From the NCBI GenBank assembly GCA_002869885.2, contig NEWR02000009.1, positions 541,681 to 576,352 of the forward strand: a DNA stretch of 34,672 bases, written 5' to 3'. Below the pieces are notes generated by a model. It was not told the DNA's origin, ran no database searches, and saw nothing but the letters and a program-made list of their open reading frames with translations. This stretch comes from Nitrospira sp. CG24C. Its GTDB lineage: Bacteria; Nitrospirota; Nitrospiria; Nitrospirales; Nitrospiraceae. Below are positions 16,277 through 24,908 of the stretch, in pieces (position 1 is the first letter of the stretch; the number at the start of each line of letters is the position of its first letter). The position numbers and the translations under genes are program-made.

Positions 16277-16657
16277 TCAGTCAGTCTTCAGGAGGGTCTC
16301 TATTTGGCCCAATAACTCCTTTGTGCTGAACGGTTTTGGTAGAATTGCGTTGGCCCCGAAGGCTTTCGCTATTGTGCTCACATCATAGCCCTCGTAGAAA
16401 TGGCCTGAGATGGCGAGGATCTTGACGGTTAAATGTTGTTTCCTCATCAGCTGGATCGTTTCTAAACCTTCCTTCCCCGGCATGTACACATCTATCACGA
16501 CCAGATCCGGTTGATGGAGGGTAGACAGAGCAAGAGCTTCGTTCCCGTCTTTCGCCTCAAGAGCCTCATACCCTTCCACTTCTAGAAATGTCAGCGTCCA
16601 TTTCCGAACTTGAACATCGTCATCGACGACTAGAATCAACGGTGTGTCTTTGCTCAT
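16277..16657 (-). CDS. Single-domain CheY-like response regulator
   Basis: This 126-residue protein is a receiver domain only: Asp12-14 acidic cluster, phosphoacceptor Asp56 (VVIDVYMPGKEG), Ser/Thr position in AISGH, and Lys in LPKPF. It has no output domain, so it acts through protein contact or as a phosphate shuttle. It starts 9 bases after the upstream NarL-type regulator on the same strand, suggesting one operon and perhaps competition for the same phosphodonor. No kinase is in this pair. Confidence 0.92.
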   Translation of the reverse strand: MSKDTPLILVVDDDVQVRKWTLTFLEVEGYEALEAKDGNEALALSTLHQPDLVVIDVYMPGKEGLETIQLMRKQHLTVKILAISGHFYEGYDVSTIAKAFGANAILPKPFSTKELLGQIETLLKTD

Positions 16658-16666
16658 GTTTTACGC

Positions 16667-17344
16667 TCAGAGTGAGACGTTCAAAAGGTCACAATGCTGC
16701 TGTTGCCGCTGGTACAGCGTCACGGCTTGCGTACGACGCGTAATCTTCAATTTTCTAAACATATTTGCCAGGTAGTTCTTGACGGTGTTTTCAGAGAGAG
16801 CTAGCACGAAGCCGATCTCTTTATTAGTCCTGCCTTCCCCCAACAACGGAAGGATCCGTTGTTCTTGCCGGGAAAGCTTCCCCAGTCCGTAGAGTGCTTC
16901 CGGATCGGAAGGCGCAGAGGAAGCGGACAGAACCTCGTGTATCGAGCGGGGATGAAAGAACGAGGCCCCGCTCGCGACTGCCCGTACCGCCTCTAGCAGC
17001 ATGTCCGGCCCGACGTCCTTGAGCACGTACCCATGAGCGCCCGCCGCTATGGCCGAATGCACCGCTGCGGAATCGTCGCAGATTGTCATGATCAGCACAC
17101 GCGTGGCTGGCACGCCGGCGAGGATTCGGCGACAGGCCTGATGGCCGGACCCGTCCGGAAGATTCAGATCCAGCAGCACGACCTGAGGGGTGAGACGGCG
17201 GGCAAGTTCGACCGCTTGTTTGACGGACGCAGCCTCGCCGACGACAGAAAAATCCTGACAACTGGCCAGTTGTTCCCTGATTCCGATTCTGACCAAGCCA
17301 TGGTCATCGACCAAGAGCACGCGAATTAGAGACCTGCGTGTCAC
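16667..17344 (-). CDS. NarL/FixJ-type response regulator
   Basis: This 225-residue regulator has a receiver domain with Asp13/14, phosphoacceptor Asp59 (VVLLDLNLPDGSG) and Lys in YVLKDV, and a C-terminal LuxR-type helix-turn-helix (about 153-212, LSRQEQRILPLLGEGRTNKEIG). The start is GTG at 17344 with GGAGGG upstream. Together with the following CheY-like protein it forms a kinase-less pair; the large kinase at 18199-21864 is the closest candidate partner, though that kinase has its own regulator. Confidence 0.9.
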   Translation of the reverse strand: MTRRSLIRVLLVDDHGLVRIGIREQLASCQDFSVVGEAASVKQAVELARRLTPQVVLLDLNLPDGSGHQACRRILAGVPATRVLIMTICDDSAAVHSAIAAGAHGYVLKDVGPDMLLEAVRAVASGASFFHPRSIHEVLSASSAPSDPEALYGLGKLSRQEQRILPLLGEGRTNKEIGFVLALSENTVKNYLANMFRKLKITRRTQAVTLYQRQQQHCDLLNVSL

Positions 17345-17396
17345 AGATGAGCCCTCCTAAGGATTGACTTCTCGAACGGACGGTATTGGTATTCTT

Positions 17397-17402
17397 ATTA
17401 TA
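17397..17402 (-). promoter_or_regulatory. Candidate -10 box for the NarL/CheY-like operon
   Basis: A perfect TATAAT on the minus strand lies 53 bases before the GTG at 17344. No convincing -35 hexamer lies at 16-18 bases, so an activator may be needed. Confidence 0.35.
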
Positions 17403-17563
17403 GTATCGACACATCGCCTGTATGAAGGTATCGGACAAGCTTTGAATGCGTTGTCAGTGTTTCTCTGACAGCACCGCTCAGGTAGATAGGCTGAAGGTTT
17501 TTAGGGGCAGAAACCAACTTCAACTTGAATACCTGAGTAGTTACTCTCTGAGCGGGAGGGAGG

Positions 17564-18202
17564 TTAGTGGGTCAAGTGCTGTTCGATCGCGTAGCGCATG
17601 AGATCGGCGGTCGTCCGGCAGGAAAGCTTATCGAGGATGCGTGAACGGTAGGTGCTGATCGTCTTGACAGAAAGACAGAGATCTTTGGCAATCGCAGACG
17701 CGGTCTTGCCCTTTCCCAGCAGGCGTAGTACCTGCATTTCGCGGTCGGAGAGCATGGCGTGCAGCCGTTCGGGTTGCCCCGTTTCCAACATGGTCGCCAT
17801 CTGTTCGGCCAGATCTTCGGTGATGTAGCGGCCGCCCCGCAGCACCCGTTTCACCGCAGCCATCAATTCAGACGGTGCGCGGTCTTTCGTGAGGTACCCG
17901 GATGCGCCGGCCTTGATTGCGCGCAAGGCAAATTCCTTCTCGGGATACAAGCTCAGCATCAGAACGGGCAGTCGAGGCTGGAGCAGCTTGGCCTCTTTCA
18001 ATACTTCCAGGCCATGCTTGTCAGGAAGCGCGACGTCGAGAATCAGCAGATCCCACGGCGCCTGCCGAATCTCTGCCAGCGCCGCCTTCCCGCTGCTCAC
18101 TTCGAGGATCTCCGAACAGAGCCGTTCTTCCGTGAGCAGGTCCCGGACGCCGCGCCGCACGATAGGGTGATCATCCACAAGCAAACAGCGGCATTTAGTC
18201 AT
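17564..18202 (-). CDS. NarL/FixJ-type response regulator paired with the large kinase
   Basis: This 212-residue regulator has Asp10/11, phosphoacceptor Asp56 (LLILDVALPDKHG), Lys in YLTKDRAP, and a LuxR-type helix-turn-helix (about 145-205, LSDREMQVLRLLGKGKTASAIA). Its start codon overlaps the stop of the large PAS/GAF kinase by 4 bases, so the two are co-translated and presumably cognate. It is closely similar to the regulator at 13347 (shared APWDLLILD-like, LTK and SVKTISTYRSRILDKL regions), pointing to duplication. Confidence 0.92.
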   Translation of the reverse strand: MTKCRCLLVDDHPIVRRGVRDLLTEERLCSEILEVSSGKAALAEIRQAPWDLLILDVALPDKHGLEVLKEAKLLQPRLPVLMLSLYPEKEFALRAIKAGASGYLTKDRAPSELMAAVKRVLRGGRYITEDLAEQMATMLETGQPERLHAMLSDREMQVLRLLGKGKTASAIAKDLCLSVKTISTYRSRILDKLSCRTTADLMRYAIEQHLTH

Positions 18203-21200
18203 GAGCGTGCTTTTGCCCGCCGGGGCCGTGCGGATGGCACCCGCGTCAGCTTCCGAGCAGTCTGTAGAGGCGGGTCCGCAACAACTGGAATCCAGACGGC
18301 GACCAATGTCCCCTGTCCTCGCTGTGAGGTAAGGTCGATACGTCCGCCAAGAATCTCAACCCGTTCCCGTATCCCACGAAGTCCGACCCCGCCGGTCAGC
18401 GGCAGAGCTGTGGGATCGAATCCGATCCCGTCATCCTCCACGGTGAGAATCCAGTGATCCGGGCCTAACGTGAGACTGATGGATGCGGTTTTGGCCTGAG
18501 CATGCCGTATCACATTGGTCAGCAGTTCTTGGGCGATCCGATAGAGTGCCGTCTCCCGGGTCGGTGAGAGGCCAGGCTGACGGTCGTCTCCCTCGATGAC
18601 CACTGAGCATGACAGGCTGGTGCGGGCTTGCACATCAGCGGCCAAGGATTCCAGTGCCGCTTTCAAACCCAGCTCTTCGAGCACCTGAGGACGCAAGGTG
18701 CGCACGATCTGCCGGAGTCGGGTAAAGAGGAGATCGGTAGTTTCCAGCGCACGGGTGAGCCGCTCTGCGACCTGTGTTGTCGTCAACTTCTTCTTGCCGA
18801 GGCTCTTTCGCCTGACGGACTCCAGATCGAACTTCAGGGCTGTCAGGAGCTGGCCCACCTCGTCGTGGAGTTCCCGCGATAGCCGGCGGCGCTCGTTCGA
18901 TTCGACCGTCTGCAGTTCGTTCGCCATCGCCTGCAAACGACGATAGGCCTCTTGGAGAGAGGAGTAGGCTTGTTTGGCGCCCGTCACGTCGATCATGGCG
19001 CCGATTACGCGGGTCGGCTTTCCCGAACCGTCCCGCAGGATGTAGGCTCGATCGTAGAAATGACCGTAAGATCCGTTCGCAAGACGGAAGCGATACTCTC
19101 CGGAAAACATGCGCAGATTCGAGGACAGCGCATCCTGTACCAGGGCGAGGATTCCGTCCCGATCGTCGGGGTGCAGCCTCAATGCCCAGGCCTTGTCGTC
19201 GGGCATGCCGTTCAGATCGCAGTCGAATTTTTCCTGCCCATTCTGACTCCACCAACGCGTATCGGTAGACAAGTCCCAATCCCATAAAATGTCCTGAGTC
19301 GCCTCGGTTACAAGGCGGAACCGTTCCTCGCTGGACCGCAGTGCTTCCTCCGCCAGATTGCGCTCGATGGCAATTCCCCCGAGATAGACCGATATGTCGA
19401 TCAACTTCATGTGCGCGGGCGATGGCGTCGCAGCAGTGCGATAGTAGACCGCGAAGGTACCCAGGACGACACCTGCTGCATCGTGGATCGGTGTCGACCA
19501 ACATGTCTTCAATCCATGGCGCAACGCCAGGTCTTTATAGTCGGCCCAGAAAGGATCGGTGGCAATGTCTCCGACGACCACTGTTTCGTTCGTGTATGCA
19601 GCCGTCCCGCACGAGCCGGACGAGGGGCCGATCGTCATTCCGTCAATCGCGTGATTGTACTCGTCAGGCAAGCTTGGCCCGGCGCCGTGCCGCAGCTTCA
19701 CCCCCTCCAAGAGGAGAATTGAACAGAGCATGCCGTCGCTCTGTTTCTCTATTTCCAAACAAAGACTAGATAGGATGTCCGGTAACGGCGCATTCTTCGC
19801 GATCAGGTCCAGCACGATTCGTTGACCCTCTGCAAAGGCCTCAGCCTTCTTCCGTAGAGAGATGTCGCGCACAAATGCGCAGTGGTATTCCTTTCCTTCG
19901 TAGGCCAGATAATTGACACTCACCTCGATGGGGATCAGCCGGCCATCCTTAGCCCGATGGGCCGTCTCCAGCACCATGGTCCCGCGCTGCTGAGTTTCTG
20001 TCCAAAACCCTGGCCATATGTCCGACGGAAAATCGGGATTCAGATCGTGCACAGTCATGGCGCATAACTCGTCTTTCGAATAGCCCAGCATAAAGCTGGC
20101 CGCCTCGTTCACATCCAAGATCTTGGCCTGCGCATCGATCCAGTAGACGGCGTCAGCGGCCCGGTCCATCGAGAACTTTGCAAGCCGCAACGCCTGCTCC
20201 GTCCGCTTCCGCTCGGTGCTGTCGCGCACGACCGCGACGAGATAGTCTTTGTTCAGACGGATCAGTTGCGCGCTCACCTCGACGGGAAACGTCGTGCCGT
20301 CTTTCCGCCGATGGAGGCTGTCCAGGATCATCGGGTTGGGTGTGTTCCTCAGCTGTTCCATCATGCCCGCGAAGACCGGCCCTGTGACCAACGGGTCGAT
20401 GTCGGGCACGGTCAGAGTGAGGAATTCATCGCGCGTGTAGCCGATGTTCGATGAGGCGCCCTTATTGCCGTCCAGGAATTGCCCGGTCTGGGGATCGATG
20501 ATCTCGATGGAATCATCGATATGGTCGAGCAAGGTTCGGAAAAACGTCAGCGCCTGCTCCGTCCGCATGCGCTCAGTGACGTCCTCGCATGTCACCAACA
20601 CGACGGTCTCTCCGGTAGAAGACTGACCGACACGGGCCACTTCTCTCACCCACATCATGCTCCCGTCTTTCCGTACCTTCCGAAACTCCCAATGTCTCGT
20701 GATCTCCGGTGTCGCGAGGCACTCCGACAGACTCGTGGAAACAGCCTCCTTATCCTCTTCGTGAAAAACGCCCAGTACGGATTGGCCGACCAATTCATCT
20801 GCTCGATATCCTAACTGCTTAGCCCCGAAACGGTTGACAGAGCGCACCATGCCGTCCGTGGCCAGCGTGAAGTACATAGTCGGAGTCTCATCGTAGAGCG
20901 CCCGATAGCGTTCTTCGCTTTGTTTCAGCGCCTGTTCCGCCATCTGGCGATCCAACTCCCCGCTGATCCAGCGGGCCATGAGCTGGATGAAGTCATTGTC
21001 GGATTGACTGAACGAGGCTGGGAGCGGGTTCTGGCCCGTAAAGCAGATCGTGCCGTAGACCCGCTCTCGACCGATGAGCTTGGTTCCGATATAGGCCTCG
21101 AGGCCTAGCGCCTTGTAGCCAGGATGGTTTCGCCATTCTGAAACGTTTGCATGTTCGAAGCACACCGGACCGGTCGCCTGAAGAGTCGTGTTGCAGTAGG

Positions 21201-21864
21201 TGGCGCCAAGTGGCACGTCCATGCCGACCGTGAAACCGGTGCCAGGCGCACAGACATGGGTGAATTCAAGTTTCTCATCCACGGCTCGAGTGAGCATGCC
21301 GATCGGTAAACCGAACCGCCGACAACCGACCTCCAAGACTGCCTGCATTCGCTCATTGAAGGACAGTCCTACCGCTGCTGTCGCTTCGTGAAGGGCTCGT
21401 ATCACCTTCTCGCTCTCACGCAGCGCCTCTTCGGCCTGCTTGCGCTCGGTGATGTCATGGGTCACCGCCAGATGTTCCATGCTGCCGGTGACGGGATTCT
21501 GGAAGGGCACGGCATGGGTTTCCATCCACCTGCGGCCTCCCTTGAGACCTTGAATTTCGAACTGGAGGGTTCGCGAAGCTCCGTTGATCACGTCCTGATG
21601 CATGTTTATGAACACAGTACGATGCTCGGGGAGAACAAGATCGAACACCGAAAGGCCGATTGCTTCCTCCTCCCGGCAGGCTTCGATCATTGTCAGACCC
21701 GCCAGGTTCATGTGCAGCAAGGTGCCGTCGGCTGCGACGCGCTTGATGCAGCCGGGGCCCATGTTCATCATGAGTGTAATAAGCAATTCCTGCTTCGACC
21801 GTTCCTCCTCGGTCCGTTTGCGCTCCGTAATGTCAGTGTGATCCTCCCCCGAGATAGTGGACAC
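18199..21864 (-). CDS. Multi-PAS/GAF soluble histidine kinase, 5' end separated by an IS
   Basis: The remaining open frame encodes up to 1221 residues with no membrane segment. Approximate order: PAS 25-140, GAF 150-310, PAS 318-440, PAS 440-565, PAS 565-690, GAF 695-850, PAS 860-985, HisKA_3 with the phosphoacceptor His near 1003 (RRLSRELHDEVGQLL), and HATPase_c at about 1115-1205 (QELLTNVIRHAQA, DDGIGFD, GLRGIRERVEILGG). Repeated DITERK-type PAC endings mark the PAS units. The first ten codons now come from the IS end (a GTG at 21864), and the original start lies beyond the IS at 23150 or nearby. Expression now depends on a promoter reading out of the IS or an internal start. Everything downstream appears intact. 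Confidence 0.88.
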   Translation of the reverse strand: MSTISGEDHTDITERKRTEEERSKQELLITLMMNMGPGCIKRVAADGTLLHMNLAGLTMIEACREEEAIGLSVFDLVLPEHRTVFINMHQDVINGASRTLQFEIQGLKGGRRWMETHAVPFQNPVTGSMEHLAVTHDITERKQAEEALRESEKVIRALHEATAAVGLSFNERMQAVLEVGCRRFGLPIGMLTRAVDEKLEFTHVCAPGTGFTVGMDVPLGATYCNTTLQATGPVCFEHANVSEWRNHPGYKALGLEAYIGTKLIGRERVYGTICFTGQNPLPASFSQSDNDFIQLMARWISGELDRQMAEQALKQSEERYRALYDETPTMYFTLATDGMVRSVNRFGAKQLGYRADELVGQSVLGVFHEEDKEAVSTSLSECLATPEITRHWEFRKVRKDGSMMWVREVARVGQSSTGETVVLVTCEDVTERMRTEQALTFFRTLLDHIDDSIEIIDPQTGQFLDGNKGASSNIGYTRDEFLTLTVPDIDPLVTGPVFAGMMEQLRNTPNPMILDSLHRRKDGTTFPVEVSAQLIRLNKDYLVAVVRDSTERKRTEQALRLAKFSMDRAADAVYWIDAQAKILDVNEAASFMLGYSKDELCAMTVHDLNPDFPSDIWPGFWTETQQRGTMVLETAHRAKDGRLIPIEVSVNYLAYEGKEYHCAFVRDISLRKKAEAFAEGQRIVLDLIAKNAPLPDILSSLCLEIEKQSDGMLCSILLLEGVKLRHGAGPSLPDEYNHAIDGMTIGPSSGSCGTAAYTNETVVVGDIATDPFWADYKDLALRHGLKTCWSTPIHDAAGVVLGTFAVYYRTAATPSPAHMKLIDISVYLGGIAIERNLAEEALRSSEERFRLVTEATQDILWDWDLSTDTRWWSQNGQEKFDCDLNGMPDDKAWALRLHPDDRDGILALVQDALSSNLRMFSGEYRFRLANGSYGHFYDRAYILRDGSGKPTRVIGAMIDVTGAKQAYSSLQEAYRRLQAMANELQTVESNERRRLSRELHDEVGQLLTALKFDLESVRRKSLGKKKLTTTQVAERLTRALETTDLLFTRLRQIVRTLRPQVLEELGLKAALESLAADVQARTSLSCSVVIEGDDRQPGLSPTRETALYRIAQELLTNVIRHAQAKTASISLTLGPDHWILTVEDDGIGFDPTALPLTGGVGLRGIRERVEILGGRIDLTSQRGQGTLVAVWIPVVADPPLQTARKLTRVPSARPRRAKARS

Positions 21865-21905
21865 CTCGAAAAGGGTGGGGCATGCTCACCCAGGAGGTGG
21901 TCAAC

Positions 21906-22202
21906 ATGGGGCAAAGACGACGAGCCTTTACTCGGGAATTCAAGCAGGAGGCCGTGAAACTGGTGGCGGCAGGCGGACATCCCACCGCCCAGGTCGCTCG
22001 GGATCTCGGGATCACGCCGAATCTGTTGCGGCGTTGGAAGCAAGAGGCCGCCGGCGATCCGGTCGCCGCCTTCCCCGGCAAGGGACGGCGCAAGCCCCAC
22101 GAAGAGGAGCTCGCCCGACTTAAACGGGAGTTGGCCCGTGTGACGCAGGAGCGGGATTTTTTAAAAAGTGTGGCGGCGTACTTCGCCAAGCCGTCATCAT
22201 GA
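21906..22202 (+). CDS. IS3-family transposase OrfA (helix-turn-helix protein)
   Basis: This 98-residue protein carries the DNA-binding helix-turn-helix (about 8-45, RREFKQEAVKLV-like and QVARDLGITPNLLRRWKQE) and a leucine-rich coiled part (about 62-85) used for multimerisation. The ATG at 21906 is chosen because a perfect AGGAGGTG lies 7 bases before it, although the frame is open further upstream. It recognises the terminal repeats and is fused to OrfB by frameshifting. Confidence 0.9.
   Translation: MGQRRRAFTREFKQEAVKLVAAGGHPTAQVARDLGITPNLLRRWKQEAAGDPVAAFPGKGRRKPHEEELARLKRELARVTQERDFLKSVAAYFAKPSS
22160..22166 (+). promoter_or_regulatory. -1 programmed frameshift heptamer T TTA AAA
   Basis: In the orfA frame the bases read TTT TTA AAA, so T-TTA-AAA at 22160-22166 is a classical X-XXY-YYZ slippery site. 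The -1 frame is open from here through orfB, so slippage would give the OrfAB transposase. The ATGA overlap at 22199-22202 offers an independent restart for OrfB. Confidence 0.75.
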
Positions 22203-23062
22203 GGTGCCGAGCCATTCGTGCACATGTTGGCCGTGTTCCGGTGCGGCTAATGTGTCGCATCCTGGCGGTGTCACCATCGGGTTACTATGCGTGGGTGGCC
22301 CGGCCCGAGAGTCGCCGCGCGGCAGAGAATCGACGGCTGGTCGCCGAGATTCGAATCATCCACGCCGCGTCGCGAAAGACCTACGGCAGCCCCAGGGTCC
22401 ACGCGACCCTTCAGGCCCAGGGCAAGCAGATCGGTGAACACCGGGTAGCTCGGCTCATGCACGCGAATGCCATTCGTGCGAAGACGATTTCGAAGTGGCG
22501 GGCCACCACGGATTCGGCGCATCGGCATCCGGTCGTGCCGAACACGCTCAACCGTCAATTTACGGTGACCGCCCCCAACCGGGTGTGGGCCGGCGACATC
22601 ACGTATGTCTGGACCACCGAGGGCTGGCTCTATCTGGCGGTCGTGCTTGATCTCTACTCGCGTCGGGTCATTGCCTGGGGAATGGGGAGCCGCCTGACTC
22701 AGGAATTGGCCACGGCGGCACTCACCATGGCCGTGGAACACCGACGACCAGCGCACGGCGTGGTGCATCATACGGACCGCGGGTCTCAGTATGCCGCTAC
22801 CACCTACCGCGCATTGCTCGCCGAGCACGGCCTGACGGCGAGCATGAGTCGGCGCGGGAACTGCTGGGACAATGCCGTGGTGGAAAGCTTCTTCCATACG
22901 CTGAAAACGGAACACGTGCATCATCAGCGCTATCGGACCCGTGAGGAAGCCAGGCAGGACATTTTCGAATGGATCGAGGTATTCTACAATCGAGTCCGCC
23001 GCCATTCGACCCTCGGCTATCGTTCTCCCGCCGAGTTCGAAGCCATGGCGATGGAATCTTAA
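22199..23062 (+). CDS. IS3-family transposase OrfB (DDE integrase core)
   Basis: This 287-residue protein has the HTH_21-type N-terminal region (about 40-95) and the retroviral-integrase-like core. The catalytic triad is visible as Asp in WAGDITYV, Asp in HHTDRGSQY and Glu in NAVVESFF, with the CWDNA signature before the Glu. It ends RRHSTLGYRSPAEFE, typical of the family. All key residues are intact, so the element may be active. Confidence 0.95.
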   Translation: MRCRAIRAHVGRVPVRLMCRILAVSPSGYYAWVARPESRRAAENRRLVAEIRIIHAASRKTYGSPRVHATLQAQGKQIGEHRVARLMHANAIRAKTISKWRATTDSAHRHPVVPNTLNRQFTVTAPNRVWAGDITYVWTTEGWLYLAVVLDLYSRRVIAWGMGSRLTQELATAALTMAVEHRRPAHGVVHHTDRGSQYAATTYRALLAEHGLTASMSRRGNCWDNAVVESFFHTLKTEHVHHQRYRTREEARQDIFEWIEVFYNRVRRHSTLGYRSPAEFEAMAMES

Positions 23063-23093
23063 CCCGGTGTCCATGAAATCGAGGGAAGATCAC

Positions 23094-23150
23094 AGTCAGC
23101 CTAGTCCGAATCAAAAGACCTTGCATATCGGTGGAGAGTGCAGCTCTCAT
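23094..23150 (-). pseudogene. Detached 5' codons of the large kinase gene
   Basis: If the IS and one AGT copy are removed, the frame of the kinase continues through this stretch as MRAALSTDMQGLLIRTRLT and then DITERKR. Possible starts are ATG at 23150, ATG at 23126 or GTG at 23159; an in-frame stop lies about 30 bases further upstream. No clear ribosome site is visible. The short leader before DITERKR means the original protein also lacked a PAS domain before this PAC-like sequence. Confidence 0.6.
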
Positions 23151-23338
23151 ACCAAGCACTACTGTACTACTGCGAATACCTTACTCGCACAAAATAAGGA
23201 TTATTAGTTACTTCTTCTCAAGGTGTATTGGCTGTCTTGTCGAGTGCGGTACGTCACGAGACAGGCTACTGTATGCAATTTCATCCGCATTCGGATGGTT
23301 GGAGATCGGTTCTCTAGAGATCGAACGATGTGTAGGCT

Positions 23339-24199
23339 TCAATGGGCTGCGACAGGATATCGACGAGGCGGTTTACAAATCTGGCAGGCAGGACAATAAA
23401 ACGAGCTGCGCTCGCTTTGGAGACGGCGAATTTTCTTTCCGCATCGGTTAGGACAAGGCTGGCCTTCTTTGCCGTAGACGAGATGGTGTTGCTTGTAACG
23501 GCCTTCTGTGCCGTCCGGCGCAAAGAAATCCTTGACGCTCGATCCGCCACAGGAAATCGCCTCGCGCAACACTGCTTGCATAGTGTCATAGAGTTTAATC
23601 ATCGTCGCCCCTCGTAACCGATTCACCTCACGGTTCGGATGGAGTCTGGCGCGAAACAGTATTTCGTTCGCGTATATATTTCCAATCCCCGCGATGACTT
23701 GCTGATGCATCAACAGCGGCTTCAACCGTCCACGCCTGGCTTGCATGAGATGGACGAACTCATCGCGTGGCACCGTGAGGGGGTCGATCCCGAAGCGGCG
23801 AGTACGATAGCGGTCGAGGCCTGCCTGATCAAGCAAAGATAGCCGCCCAAACCGCCGAGGATTCCAATAACGCAGTTCTGATTCATGGCCACCCGTGAAC
23901 GACATACGGGCATGCACGTGCTGAGGGTGTTTCGTCTGCGTTGCGCGAAAGAGAAGGAGGCCGGTCATGCCAAGCTCCGCGACGACATATCGATGTTCGC
24001 CCTCTTTTTGAAACTCCAGCGCGACGCTCTTACCGTATCGCTCCACCCCTTCCAGCCGTGCGCCGTGATACCACTGAACCGTGGGCAACCCTTCCCGGAC
24101 AATATCCGCCCGTCCAACCCAGCAGTCGTTGAGCTGAGCGCCGAGGAGATGAGTCCGTAGCTGCTGAGCAACGACTTCGGCTTCCGGCAATTCGGGCAT
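23339..24199 (-). CDS. mutM: Formamidopyrimidine-DNA glycosylase
   Basis: This 286-residue enzyme removes oxidised purines such as 8-oxoguanine from DNA and nicks the abasic site. After Met removal the N-terminus is PELPEAE, giving the catalytic Pro and Glu. The conserved Lys (RYGKSV, near 57), the NPRRFG motif, the helix-two-turn-helix (HQQVIAGIGNIYANEILFRA, about 165-184) and the C-terminal zinc finger (about 248-272) are present. The zinc finger is CPNRC...CPAC, with three rather than two residues between the first Cys pair, a small oddity. Start is ATG at 24199. Confidence 0.95.
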   Translation of the reverse strand: MPELPEAEVVAQQLRTHLLGAQLNDCWVGRADIVREGLPTVQWYHGARLEGVERYGKSVALEFQKEGEHRYVVAELGMTGLLLFRATQTKHPQHVHARMSFTGGHESELRYWNPRRFGRLSLLDQAGLDRYRTRRFGIDPLTVPRDEFVHLMQARRGRLKPLLMHQQVIAGIGNIYANEILFRARLHPNREVNRLRGATMIKLYDTMQAVLREAISCGGSSVKDFFAPDGTEGRYKQHHLVYGKEGQPCPNRCGKKIRRLQSERSSFYCPACQICKPPRRYPVAAH

Positions 24200-24321
24200 T
24201 GAGAAAGGCCCTCAGTAAAGCGGTTGTATCTGTGCCATACGATTTTAGATTAGGCCACGGGCGGCACAAGAAAGGCAATGTGTGAAGAGTAGCTGCGAGG
24301 GAAAGCACTTCGCTACTGTGG

Positions 24322-24777
24322 TTAGGTACCGGAGGCTGGCCGTGAAGCGCGCTTCTTCTTATCCTTCGCGCGTGCCTCGCGCAAAAGACGAACTTGCCTG
24401 ACGGCTTCTTCAAGATTTGGAAGGGGTATGGCGCCGGGCCGGCGCCTCATGACCAACTTCAGAACCTCGGCATACTCCATCCCTTGGACACAACAGAGAT
24501 AAGCCATCACCACCGACACGGATCGGCCCATTCCGGCGCGGCAGCAGACCATGACCCGATTGCCCGGCTGGTGCTGTTCAACCCAGCTCACTGCTTGATC
24601 CAGTAAGAGCGGTTCGGCTTCTGCATACTCCGAAAATGGAATCCTGCCGGAAACCAGCCAATCAGGGGACTCTACCGTATACTCAGCGGCGACGAGGAGC
24701 AATGCGCCGATCTTGACCGGCAGTTCCCTCGCATCGTTGATATTTCCGACCAACAGACTCTCAGTGATCAAGTGCAT
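24322..24777 (-). CDS. Dual-specificity/tyrosine phosphatase-like protein
   Basis: This 151-residue protein has the Cys-based phosphatase signature as CCRAGMGRS at residues 78-86, with nucleophile Cys79 and phosphate-binding Arg85. The usual His before the catalytic Cys is replaced by Cys78. The family start ITESLLVGNINDA and the AYL/RRRPGAIP region (about 92-117) are typical. A general-acid Asp is not obvious in the expected loop (GRIPFSEYAEAE), so activity may be reduced or use Glu. The C-terminus is a Lys/Arg-rich tail. Substrate unknown. Confidence 0.82.
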   Translation of the reverse strand: MHLITESLLVGNINDARELPVKIGALLLVAAEYTVESPDWLVSGRIPFSEYAEAEPLLLDQAVSWVEQHQPGNRVMVCCRAGMGRSVSVVMAYLCCVQGMEYAEVLKLVMRRRPGAIPLPNLEEAVRQVRLLREARAKDKKKRASRPASGT

Positions 24778-24908
24778 AATGGGTCTAGTATATGCGGCAC
24801 TCTCGCCAGGTCAAAGGAAAATCTAGCCTTGTCTCGTTGCAGTCGCTTCCACGTGAACGCTATACTGACTGCACGACATTGCGAACCTCTTTACAAGGAA
24901 CCTGCCAG

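Larger units (their letters stand above)
21838..23093 (+). mobile_element. IS3-family insertion sequence, complete
   Basis: The 1256-base element has imperfect terminal inverted repeats: left GTGATCCTCCCCCGAGATAG, right ending TCGAGGGAAGATCAC, with GGTGTCCA matching inside both. AGT flanks both sides (21835-21837 and 23094-23096), a 3-bp target duplication typical of this family. It carries orfA and orfB in the -1 relation. It sits in the 5' end of the large kinase gene in opposite orientation. An 83-base identical left end lies at 6206-6288. Confidence 0.93.

Noticed and set aside
22271-23074. Long minus-strand frame opposite the transposase
   Set aside because: It is the antisense of a DDE transposase with all catalytic motifs, and it has no domain of its own.
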